Origin: a candidate division WOR-3 bacterium
GTDB taxonomy: Bacteria; Hydrothermota; Tepidihabitantia; Tepidihabitantales; CAIPLT01
Direction: 5' to 3'
Length of the DNA: 64,000 bases
NCBI GenBank assembly: GCA_039801505.1
Contig: JBDRUV010000002.1
Span: 62,001-126,000, forward strand
Shown piece by piece: positions 37,469 to 46,300 of this stretch (the first letter of the stretch is position 1; each line of letters starts with the position of its first letter). Below the pieces are notes generated by a model, which searched no databases, was not told the origin of the DNA, and saw only the letters and a list, made by a program, of their open reading frames with translations. A program made the position numbers and the translations under genes.

Positions 37469-37496
37469 TTGACACAAAAAATTATTTAGTTATAAT
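37469..37496 (+). promoter_or_regulatory. Promoter of the four-gene ATPase-helicase operon
   Basis: TTGACA (37469-37474), 16 bases, TATAAT (37491-37496), a perfect consensus match. Its -35 box and that of the divergent M23 promoter form an inverted repeat (TGTCAAT at 37453-37459 and ATTGACA at 37468-37474), so one regulator could cover both. The leader before ATG 37519 is about 15 bases with no clear ribosome site. Confidence 0.75.
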
Positions 37497-37518
37497 ATTG
37501 TTTATCTCAGTAAAAATT

Positions 37519-38358
37519 ATGGTAGTTGATCTTGAGCAGTTTCTAAAAGACCTAAATAAAATAGCAAGTAAATTAAAGGCTTACGAAAAGTTTATTGAGC
37601 ATTCACGCCTCGAAGATAGTTACGAACGGAGTCGAATGCTTTCAGAATTAGAGGGATTAATAAAAAATCAGTCAATTCGAAATATTCTTAACGGTAGTTC
37701 GTTATTAATAACTTTTGACAATTTTTTAGCTCAAGAACGCGAAAAAATCGCGCAAGAACAGGAAGAATTTCACTTTAATCTAAGCTTAAAACTAGCTGAA
37801 CGACTATCCGGGTTCGGCGAATTAAAAGGGCAACTACCAATTTTACGAATTAAATATTACACGCTGAAATTTAATTTTAATGCTGGAACAGTCTCGTTAT
37901 GGTGGGGACCAGAAAAAGAGTTAATAAAAAATTTACCGCTTAATTTAGACCTAATCAGCGAAACGATAAAGAAATTTGACAGTGGCTTACAAAGTCGTTG
38001 GCGTAGTTACGTAGAGTTTTATGAGTTGTTGAAAAATGCTTATAATCGCTATTTGATTTTTAATAATTTGTCATGGGGGGAGAAGGTAAATCTTTTAGAA
38101 ATCCTTAGAGAATTAGTGATGCTCAGCCAGAGCAAGGCCTTTTGGATTAACCCCATTAAAAATAATTTTCGCGAATATTCACGAATTTCCTTTAGCTACG
38201 ACCTCTACCGATTAAAAATTATTCCTGAGTTTGCCCAAAAGTTTCAACTGGCTGTGGCGACATTCGCCCTAACCGAAAACAAAGGCAGGTCCATATGGAT
38301 ACCGGACAATGATTTGGGTGGCGGCACGCATTATTCAACTATAGCCTTTCAACAATAA
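37519..38358 (+). CDS. Protein of unknown function, first gene of the BrxD-like ATPase/helicase operon
   Basis: Not recognised. The product is 279 residues from ATG 37519 (a TTG at 37498 lies inside the promoter and is rejected). The N-terminal 100 residues are charged and helical (LEQFLKDLNKIASKLKAYEK, then FLAQEREKIAQEQEEFHF), suggesting a coiled coil. A mixed central part contains FNFNAGTVSLWWGPEKEL and a helical part includes LLEILRELVMLSQSKAFWI. The C-terminus is DNDLGGGTHYSTIAFQQ. No catalytic motif or membrane segment is visible. It is six bases from the first ATPase gene, so it is probably a subunit or adaptor of the same complex. A remote TerB-domain or scaffold relation is possible but not shown. 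Confidence 0.6.
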   Translation: MVVDLEQFLKDLNKIASKLKAYEKFIEHSRLEDSYERSRMLSELEGLIKNQSIRNILNGSSLLITFDNFLAQEREKIAQEQEEFHFNLSLKLAERLSGFGELKGQLPILRIKYYTLKFNFNAGTVSLWWGPEKELIKNLPLNLDLISETIKKFDSGLQSRWRSYVEFYELLKNAYNRYLIFNNLSWGEKVNLLEILRELVMLSQSKAFWINPIKNNFREYSRISFSYDLYRLKIIPEFAQKFQLAVATFALTENKGRSIWIPDNDLGGGTHYSTIAFQQ

Positions 38359-38363
38359 AATTT

Positions 38364-39650
38364 ATGGATAGGAAAGTCGCATTGTTAATAATTAATAAAT
38401 TAGGTAGTAGCGGCACACCACCCGAAGTTGGTGTAGAGGCATTTAGTATTGGCTTAGATAAATACTTAAAAACCATTGAAGACGAATACTTAAATGGTAT
38501 ATTAAAAAATTATCATCTTTCGTCGTTTAAATTGGTCGTTGGAAATTACGGCGGTGGTAAGACGCACTTTTTGTACTCGGTAAGAAATCTGGCCTTCAAA
38601 CATGGCTATGTGGTAGTATATGTTTCATTAAATCCCACTGAATGTCCTTTTGATAAGTTAGAACTTGTTTATAAACAGATTATAAATAATATTCAAATTA
38701 CCCCACCGACTAAAGAAACTCTATCGTTTCCGTTAACAGGCATTGAAGCGTTCATTGAACAATGGTACTCTCAGGTTAAAGAAAAACTAAATCAAACTAC
38801 AGCAATAAATGATTATCTGAGCACCCTACGAGGTATCGAGAGCAGCAGTTTTCTAAATGCCATAAAGGGAGCTTTCTTTAATTGGGGCACGTCTAACATT
38901 GAAGAATTTAATGCTATTATTCAATACTTAAAGGGCGAGGAAATTGGTAAAGAAATTCGAGCTCGTTATCGAATTTCTGAGCGAATTGATAAAGCGACAG
39001 CATTTCGAATGATTAGAAGCTTTATTCAGTGGGTTCACCTTATTGGTTATAATGGAGTCGTGTTTTTATTTGATGAGGCTGAACGAGGCATTTCTATGTC
39101 TAGCTCGAAAGATAAACGGCGGGCACTGGATAACTTACGGCAGATTGTTGACGAATGCGGTAACAGTCGATTACCAGGTGCAATGTTTTTTTATGCTATC
39201 CCTGATGAAAATTTACTTTTAGAAGGCGCTGGTGGAGTTTACGAAGCATTGAAACAACGATTAACAACCGTTTTTTCTAATATTAATCCACTGGGTGTAA
39301 AGATTGATTTAGAAGAACTAGGAATTTCACCGCAGGAGTTTCTTATTGCCTTGGGTGAAAAATTAATAGAAATTTTTAATACTGCCTATGATTTTACACT
39401 AGCCCCAGAAGAACGAAAAAAATTAATCAAAATTTTTTCTGAACGATCAGCACAAGCTTATGGTTTTGATATTAGCTATCGTCGATTGTTTATAGTAACG
39501 ATGCTTGGTGCGCTACAAAGAATAAAAAATGAACCAGAGGCTTTAAAAAAAATTTTATCTAATCCTCAGGAGGTTGATCGACTTCTTAGAATTACCAGCC
39601 GAAAACTTATTAGCGAAGAACAAAGGGATATAACCGAAACCGAATTTTAG
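38364..39650 (+). CDS. BrxD-like P-loop ATPase (DUF2791 type), first copy
   Basis: A 428-residue P-loop ATPase. The N-terminus, INKLGSSGTPPEVGVEAFSI (residues 10-29), is characteristic of BrxD of type-2 BREX defence loci. Walker A is GNYGGGKTH (60-68), Walker B is VVFLFDEAE (232-240), and an arginine-containing segment follows (SKDKRRALDNLRQIVDECG). A helical C-terminal region carries SAQAYGFDISYRRLFIVTML. These are ORC/STAND-like ATPases thought to act with helicases on DNA. Here it sits between an unknown protein and a second, different ATPase, and upstream of an Lhr-like helicase. The family call rests on motif recognition only. Confidence 0.75.
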   Translation: MDRKVALLIINKLGSSGTPPEVGVEAFSIGLDKYLKTIEDEYLNGILKNYHLSSFKLVVGNYGGGKTHFLYSVRNLAFKHGYVVVYVSLNPTECPFDKLELVYKQIINNIQITPPTKETLSFPLTGIEAFIEQWYSQVKEKLNQTTAINDYLSTLRGIESSSFLNAIKGAFFNWGTSNIEEFNAIIQYLKGEEIGKEIRARYRISERIDKATAFRMIRSFIQWVHLIGYNGVVFLFDEAERGISMSSSKDKRRALDNLRQIVDECGNSRLPGAMFFYAIPDENLLLEGAGGVYEALKQRLTTVFSNINPLGVKIDLEELGISPQEFLIALGEKLIEIFNTAYDFTLAPEERKKLIKIFSERSAQAYGFDISYRRLFIVTMLGALQRIKNEPEALKKILSNPQEVDRLLRITSRKLISEEQRDITETEF

Positions 39651-39661
39651 TTCCGGATAAA

Positions 39662-41074
39662 ATGGTAAAAGATCGGCAAGTATTTCATCCAGTTTTTGGT
39701 AAGGGCATTTTGCTGTCGGTTCGGAAATCACCCATAAGGCTTCAAACCGAATGTTTTGTAAGTTTTGAATCCGGGCTTAAATTATGGATACCGGCTTATC
39801 GGTTAAGCGGGGTAGATAAAGAACTCACCCAAGGGATTGTGAAAGATGGTAGAGTGCTTAAGGAGGAAGAATTAAAAATTAAGGCTCATCGTATGATAGA
39901 AGCATTTCGCTTAGGAATTGTTCCAGCCGAAGATGTTTCTGATTTTACTTTTGGACGTGAGGTTGAAACCAAAGTAATTCAAAAACTACTAAACAATCTT
40001 AAAGAAGGATCGGGTGGGGCAATACTTATTGAGGGTAGCTACGGTGCTGGTAAATCCCATTTTTTAGAGTATATAAAATCAGAAGCATTGAAACAGAAAG
40101 CCCTGGTAAGTTCAGTGGTGCTTTCCACCCAAGAGACGACGCCAGCTCGTCCTAAACGAGTATATCGGGATATAATAGCTAATTTGCGTTATCGGAAGGA
40201 TAATTTTCTTAAACCACCATCATCAGGTATTTTTTTAGAAACGATTGAGGGGGGATTTCGAGATTTGTTGTTTAGTGCCGCAAAAAATTATCGGGCGCCT
40301 GATTTTTTAGATATGAAGGAACACATCTTTTGGGCACCGGTCTTAAAACAATTACAGCGAATTGAAGAAGATAGTTATAAGGCTGAAGTTTTTTGGCAAT
40401 GGATTGAAGGCGAGAGCACCAAGGAATACGCAGTCGGGCGGTACGTACACAACAAGAGAATAGTTATGCCGTATCGGATTTCTGGTGGTTGGCGGATTCC
40501 GGCACTGTATGATTTTTCTACAGCGATCGACTTTTATTGTTATTTAATCTCCGGGCTTTCTTATTTGGCTCGGAAACTTAATTATTCCGGATTAGTGCTA
40601 CTAATGGATGAGGTAGAAACGATTGCTTTTCACGGTAATTCTTTTTACTACGAACGCGGCACAGCATTTCTTGACGGACTTATCAAGATGGCACAGAATA
40701 GTCCGGCGCTTAAAAGCTTTAATACCCAGCTGATTCACAATCAAGTTCGACCAACACCTTATATCTATAAAGACAGTTACGTTTTATTAGTTTTAGCCAG
40801 TACACCCGAACCAGCTACAATGCGGTTTAAGAGTATGGTTAACGCACATATTGAACTTGAACCGTTGACAGCTGAGCATCTTTCAAGTTGTTTTGAGGCC
40901 TTATTAGAGTACTACAAAATAGCTTTCCCTAATGTCGAAATTTTATCTACTACTAAACGACAAATTCTTGAAAATGCATTAAAATACCACAAAGCCGGCG
41001 TGCGGTATTTTCTTAAATATGTAGTGGAAAGTTTGGATACTATAAGAATTAATCGAACTTTTAAATTCGCCTAA
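39662..41074 (+). CDS. BrxD-like P-loop ATPase (DUF2791 type) with N-terminal Tudor/CarD-like domain, second copy
   Basis: A 470-residue ATPase. Residues 5-50 (FHPVFGKGILLSV and following strands) look like the small CarD/UvrD-tail Tudor fold that binds RNA polymerase or nucleic-acid partners. Then comes AFRLGIVPAEDVSDFTFGRE (81-100), a DUF2791 hallmark, Walker A GSYGAGKSH (125-133) and Walker B LVLLMDEVET (311-320). The protein differs strongly from the upstream ATPase, so the two may form a hetero-oligomer. The helicase gene starts at the base after its stop, strong evidence for a joint complex. Confidence 0.75.
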   Translation: MVKDRQVFHPVFGKGILLSVRKSPIRLQTECFVSFESGLKLWIPAYRLSGVDKELTQGIVKDGRVLKEEELKIKAHRMIEAFRLGIVPAEDVSDFTFGREVETKVIQKLLNNLKEGSGGAILIEGSYGAGKSHFLEYIKSEALKQKALVSSVVLSTQETTPARPKRVYRDIIANLRYRKDNFLKPPSSGIFLETIEGGFRDLLFSAAKNYRAPDFLDMKEHIFWAPVLKQLQRIEEDSYKAEVFWQWIEGESTKEYAVGRYVHNKRIVMPYRISGGWRIPALYDFSTAIDFYCYLISGLSYLARKLNYSGLVLLMDEVETIAFHGNSFYYERGTAFLDGLIKMAQNSPALKSFNTQLIHNQVRPTPYIYKDSYVLLVLASTPEPATMRFKSMVNAHIELEPLTAEHLSSCFEALLEYYKIAFPNVEILSTTKRQILENALKYHKAGVRYFLKYVVESLDTIRINRTFKFA

Positions 41075-43111
41075 GTGAATTTCCAAATTAAAAAGCTTTT
41101 ACCTAAAACCTATTTTCCATTTTTAGGCCGATTCAGTGCCTTAACAGAGGTTCAGATGAAAGCAATTCCCGAAATTATGCAATATAAAGATGTACTAGTA
41201 ATTTCGCCTTCGGCTTCTGGAAAGACCGAAGCGGTAGTAGCACCGTTACTTGAACAGGCGTTAAGCGAAAATTGTGCAGGATTAAGGATTCTTTATATTT
41301 CACCAACACGAGCCCTAGTAAATGATCTTTACCGTAGACTTTTAGAGCCAGTTAATTATTTGGGATTAACAATCGAACGGAAAACCGGGGATTACCCTCA
41401 AATTTCTGAAAAAAAACTCCCTTACATCATTTTAACTACTCCAGAATCCTTTGATTCGCTTTTATGTCGTCACCCTAAAATTTTTCTTATGCTCCACGGG
41501 GTAATATTAGACGAACTTCATCTTTTACACGGAACACCTCGGGGTGATCAGCTTAGAATTTTACTAAAGCGACTAGAACGGATTTTAGGCGGACGAAAAA
41601 TAAGTTGTGCGGCGCTTTCAGCAACAATCGATGACTTTCAGATAGCCAATTATTATTTTCCTGACCCTCAAAAAATTAGTGTCATTTCTGTACCGGAGAG
41701 AAGACTACTTGATTATAAACTAATTCCAGCACACAAGGGATATTTGACTGAGTTAATTACAGAATTTATCACTAAGGGTTTTCGAAAAATTCTTTGGTTT
41801 TTTAACGCTCGAAGTCTTGTCGAAGAGTTTATGTTAAAATTAAAAAAACTATCCCCGCCGTATCCAGTACTAGGGCATCACTCGTCGCTTTCTAAAAAAG
41901 AAAGAGAATCAATTGAGCATTTTATGAATACTTCATCAAGGGCAATTCTCTGCGCCACGTCGACTTTAGAATTGGGCATTGATATTGGAGATATCGATTG
42001 CGTTGTGCAGTATCGCCCACCTCCTAATGTTAGTTCGCTTCTTCAACGCATTGGACGTGGGAATCGGCGTAATCACGAGCGACTTTATACTATTGGTATC
42101 TATGCTTCACTACTAGACCGGATTGTTTTTGAAACTTTCTTTGAATGTGCCCGTGATGGCAAGCTTTACACTCGTCCCTACCTGCCGTCACTTGCCGTGC
42201 TACCTCAGCAAATTTTTTCTTACGCCTATCAACGACGACGGGTCGGTTTAACCTTTGAAGCGTTTAATAATGTTACCAATCATTACCTTGACGATTTTGA
42301 GATAAAGTCTAAGGTTTTTGAGTTTACCGTGCAAAAAGGTTATTTGCGGGAAGTAAGACGTGGCATATATTTTCTTACCGAAAAGTTAGAAAAAAAACTC
42401 ACTTATGGTAAAATTCACTCAAATATTCAAGAAAAAAGCTTTGGGGCATATGCAGTTTACGATGCCGAAAGCGGACGGTTTTTAGGACAAATATTCTATT
42501 TGAGCGAGCGATTTATTTTGGGCGGTAAAACTTATGAGGTGCTGCGGATTGACGAAAAAGAATTCAAAGTATTTGTTCGGCACTTAGAAGACGAGATTGG
42601 TTCTACTAAAATTTTTGAGGGTACCGGGGCCTTGGGGTATCATTATCAGATGATTCCTTTATTTATTAAAAAAATTTTCCCGAATCTATCGCAAACCGGA
42701 TTTCCTTATTTCGTAAAAGCTAATCAGACAGCAATTATTCACATGCTCGGTGGGCTTTATAGTTTTATTATCAAACAGGCTCTTAAAAAAGAAGGAATTC
42801 GAGTCACAGATTTTGAAGGGGTAATGTTTGTGTTTGACTGGCCCCATTTAACATACTTCCCGGTTCCTGAAAAGCAGACAATTCGCGAGGTTATTAATGA
42901 AAATTTATTTCGACTTGAGGACAATTTAGGTTCGGGGGCTTTTTTTCGATATTTGCCGCGGGAGCTACAAATCGAAGAACATTATCGGGCATTGGACATC
43001 GACGGACTTCTTGATTTCATTAGCTCCTGGCCTTTGGTTAGAATATCTATAGATGATATGATAAATCTAGATCCCCAAACCCTATCAAATACTAGTAAAA
43101 TTGAAAATTAA
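41075..43111 (+). CDS. Lhr-like DEAD/DEAH-box helicase (BrxHI-like)
   Basis: Superfamily 2 helicase of 678 residues starting at GTG 41075. Motifs in order: Q-like LTEVQMKAIPEI, I SPSASGKTEA (44-53), Ia SPTRALVNDLYRR, II DELH (146-149), III ALSATI, IV WFFNARSLVEEF, V ATSTLELGIDIGD and VI QRIGRGNRRN. The Lhr-type region after the core extends to residue 678 and is shorter than in full-length Lhr (about 1500). It resembles the helicases paired with BrxD in type-2 BREX. It would unwind or remodel DNA in an ATP-dependent way, fed or regulated by the two upstream ATPases. Confidence 0.85.
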   Translation: MNFQIKKLLPKTYFPFLGRFSALTEVQMKAIPEIMQYKDVLVISPSASGKTEAVVAPLLEQALSENCAGLRILYISPTRALVNDLYRRLLEPVNYLGLTIERKTGDYPQISEKKLPYIILTTPESFDSLLCRHPKIFLMLHGVILDELHLLHGTPRGDQLRILLKRLERILGGRKISCAALSATIDDFQIANYYFPDPQKISVISVPERRLLDYKLIPAHKGYLTELITEFITKGFRKILWFFNARSLVEEFMLKLKKLSPPYPVLGHHSSLSKKERESIEHFMNTSSRAILCATSTLELGIDIGDIDCVVQYRPPPNVSSLLQRIGRGNRRNHERLYTIGIYASLLDRIVFETFFECARDGKLYTRPYLPSLAVLPQQIFSYAYQRRRVGLTFEAFNNVTNHYLDDFEIKSKVFEFTVQKGYLREVRRGIYFLTEKLEKKLTYGKIHSNIQEKSFGAYAVYDAESGRFLGQIFYLSERFILGGKTYEVLRIDEKEFKVFVRHLEDEIGSTKIFEGTGALGYHYQMIPLFIKKIFPNLSQTGFPYFVKANQTAIIHMLGGLYSFIIKQALKKEGIRVTDFEGVMFVFDWPHLTYFPVPEKQTIREVINENLFRLEDNLGSGAFFRYLPRELQIEEHYRALDIDGLLDFISSWPLVRISIDDMINLDPQTLSNTSKIEN

Positions 43112-43130
43112 GGCTTGTTAAATTTTCCTC

Positions 43131-43158
43131 TTGACATATTTCTAAAATTTGTTATATT
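43131..43158 (+). promoter_or_regulatory. Promoter of the Kelch/CARDB secreted protein gene
   Basis: TTGACA (43131-43136), 16 bases, TATATT (43153-43158), a strong match. It predicts a leader of about 150 bases, the longest in the window. Confidence 0.7.
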
Positions 43159-43164
43159 ATAGCT

Positions 43165-43313
43165 GAAACGTTAAACTAAATTATTCGGACGAGTGCGACT
43201 GATGGTATTAATCGCAAGTGCGGACGGTTTTTAACAAATAACTAACAAAAAGAAAGGAGGGGTTTATTATATTAGCCCCCCGATTAAAAACAAAAAGAAA
43301 GGAGGGTTCTCCT
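43165..43313 (+). promoter_or_regulatory. Structured 5' leader with duplicated ribosome-site segment
   Basis: An 18-base segment containing AGAAAGGAGGG is duplicated exactly (43244-43261 and 43289-43306). The first copy's GGGG can pair with CCCC downstream (43259-43262 with 43276-43279). The second, true ribosome site can fold as GGAG-GGTT-CTCC (43301-43312) just before ATG 43314. A further TGCGA/TCGCA stem lies upstream near 43195-43216. The first copy has no start codon at the right distance, so it may be a decoy or standby site. The repeats are seen; regulation is inference. Confidence 0.5.
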
Positions 43314-46300
43314 ATGCAAAAAATAACTATACTAACAACAATATTACTCGCTACCCTGGTGTTTGCTGAGGTCTCGCCCGATTATGCGCCAGGCACGGTA
43401 ATGCTACCCCAAACCAATGAGGGTCCGGCTGATCCTAGTTGGTTTACAAAGCGGCCATTCCCGACAACCCGTGCGCATTGTATGGTTTCTCCGGTAATCG
43501 AAGTTGATGGTGTTAAGAAATACTATCTATTTGGCGGTCCTAATGTTTCTGGCGGTGCATATACCAATGAGTGCTGGGAATATAATACGGTGCTTGATAC
43601 CTGGATTCAAAAAGCCCCGATGCCTACAGCTCGGGGTATTGGTCGGGCTGTGGTGGCTGGTGGTAAAATCTATGTCATCGGTGGCTGCGTGACATTTGGC
43701 AGCGGTCTTGATGTCGTGGAGATCTATGATCCAGTAACCAATACCTGGACAACCGGCCCTTCAATGCCTGTTGGTAATCATGACTTTGGAGCGGCAGTCT
43801 ACCGCGACACCTGGATTTATGTGTGTGGTGGTGGTAACTGGTCCTCAGGTTCGCCGCCAACGGCCAATGTCTATGTGCTAAATCGTGTGACTGGGGTCTG
43901 GTCAACAGCAACACCAATGCCGACGCCGATGGGAACGCCTGGTTGTGGTATCATTGGCAACAAGATCATTATGGCCACTGGTTATGTCTCTGGAGCTGGA
44001 AGCAACATTGTCCAGATTGGCACAATCAACCCAGCTGATCCTACGCAAATTACTTGGACTTCTGGACCATCAATGCCAGGAAGCACTGTATATCGAGCCA
44101 ATTCCGGAACTTGTCAGGGGTTCTTGTATATTATGGGTGGTAATCTCACAAGCGGTGTTTCCAACCAGGCATACAAATTTGACCCAGCCACTAATACTTG
44201 GACTCAACTACCCAATATGCCAACCGCTCGTTCTAATGTCTACGGTTTAGGAACTGATCCTGCGGGTAAGGTCTACTTCCCAGTTGGTTATAGCGGCACA
44301 GCATATCTGACGGTTCACGAAATGCTCGACGATCAGGTTTATGCCAATGATGTTGGAGTAGATGCCATTCATAGCCCGGGAGCTACACATTTAGTCAATA
44401 CGCCGATGACTCCGCGTGCTCGCGTTAAAAACTACGGAACTGCAGCTCAAGCCAGTTTCTCAGTAGTCTGTTCTATCATTGGTACCGGCGGTGCCGTTCG
44501 TTATACAAATACCCAGACCGCGCCAGCTTTGGCGCCGGGTGATACAGCGTTAATCACCTTTACTACTTGGACGCCGACAACTTCTGAAAATGTAACCGTA
44601 ATCGTCCGAACATTGCTGGCCAACGACCAGAATCCGGACAATAATCGAATGACTAGAACAACAATTATTGGAAGCTTCTTAGCGTTTGCCGATTTTAATG
44701 ATCCGACCTTCCCACCACCGGGTTGGCAGGCCGTAATTATTAGCGGCACTTATAATTGGGAACGGTTTACCTCCGGTACTTATCCGACTTGCACGCCGTA
44801 TGAGGGTGAAGGCATGGCTGGTTATCGGTCCTGGTATGCCTCTAGTGGTAGTCAGGCCCGGTTATTTACTCAGGTGACACCGACCGGTCCATCCTTGTGT
44901 ACCTTAAAATTTTACATGATGCATGATCCGGGATATTCTACAGTGCAGGAGAGTGTGATTGTTGAGACATCACTTGATGGGACTAATTTTACTCGGGTTG
45001 CCGCATTTCGTCGTTATGAGCCGACCCAGGGTTGGCAAGAGCATGCGGTCTATCTGGGTAATTTCTCGACGCCGTTCTATGTTGGTTTCCGTGCCTTGTC
45101 GGGATATGGTAACAATATGTATATCGATTTTGTGCGCGTGACCGGTGCTTTGCCAATGGCAAACGATATCGGAGTGGAAGCAATTCGGGCCCCGGGTGCT
45201 GTGCATCAGATAAACACCTCGATGACCCCAGTTGCCTTGATTAAGAATTATGGTACCAATGCTGCGACTAATATTGTGGTGCGTTGTTCGATTATTGGTA
45301 GTGGCGGTGCCGTACGTTATACGGCCAGTGCCAATGTTGCTTCTTTGGGTGTTGGTGATACCGCGCGGGTGAGCTTTACCTCTTGGACGCCGACGATTTC
45401 TGAGAATGTCACGGTTATTATGCGGACATTCTGGGCACAGGATCAGAATCCCAACAATGACCGGTTGACTCGGACGACTTTAATTGGCGCGATCACTTAT
45501 TATGATTTTGAGACCTCTGATGGTGGGTTTATACCGGATCCGGCCGCTGGTGGTTGGGAGTGGGGTGTGCCGACTTCAGGTCCTGGTTCAGCTTATTCTG
45601 GTCAGAAGCTTTGGGCTACGGTGTTGGGTGGCAATTATGTCAACAATGCGGACTGGAAGCTAACGACGCCGACCTTTACGGCTTCGGTGAATAATCCGGT
45701 TTTGAAGTTTTGGCACTGGTATTATATTGAGACTAACTGGGATGGTGGAAATGTGAAGCTGTCGACAGATGGTGGTACAACTTGGAATGTGATCAGTCCG
45801 GTTGGTGGTTATAATGGGGTTGCGAATACGGCTAATGTTGCGATACCTGGTGAGTCTTGTTATACTGGTTCGATGCAGAGTTGGAATGAGGCGGTATTTA
45901 ATTTACCGGTGAATGCTGGGCAGCAGTTTAGTTTGCGTTGGCATTTTGGTTCGGACGCTTCGGTGGTGTATGCTGGTTGGTATGTTGACGATGTGATGTT
46001 AATTGGTGCTGCAGCTGCTGGTATTAGTGAGGGTAAGACTGGTGGTGTTCAGGTGACTGCGCTTAAGGGTATTCGGAATCCGGTGCGTGGTGGTGGATAT
46101 ATTGGGTTTAGTTTAGCTGCGCCTTCGGATGTGCGGTTAAGTATTTATGATGCTTCTGGTCGACTGGTGCGGACCTTGGTGAGTGGTTATCAAGGGGCTG
46201 GTGAGTATAATATCTTCTGGAATGGTCGGGATGATGCCAATCGTGAGGTGAGTGAGGGTATTTATTTCTATAAGCTTGAGACTACTGGTTACGCTCAGAC

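Noticed and set aside
37477-37498. TTG start codons for the M23 gene (37477) and the unknown gene (37498)
   Set aside because: Both lie within the divergent promoter elements, upstream of the predicted transcript starts.
39662-39810. CarD-like transcription regulator as a separate gene
   Set aside because: The fold is the N-terminus of the second ATPase in one continuous frame.
37519-43111. A complete BREX system
   Set aside because: No PglX methylase, PglZ phosphatase, PglW kinase or BrxL/BrxA-type gene is present on either side.
44501-45206. Reverse-strand open frames inside the Kelch/CARDB gene
   Set aside because: Antisense shadows of a strongly supported secreted protein, without ribosome sites.
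43500-46300. Repetitive DNA in the Kelch/CARDB gene as CRISPR or satellite repeats
   Set aside because: The similarity is at protein level between domains; spacing and sequence are not those of an array.
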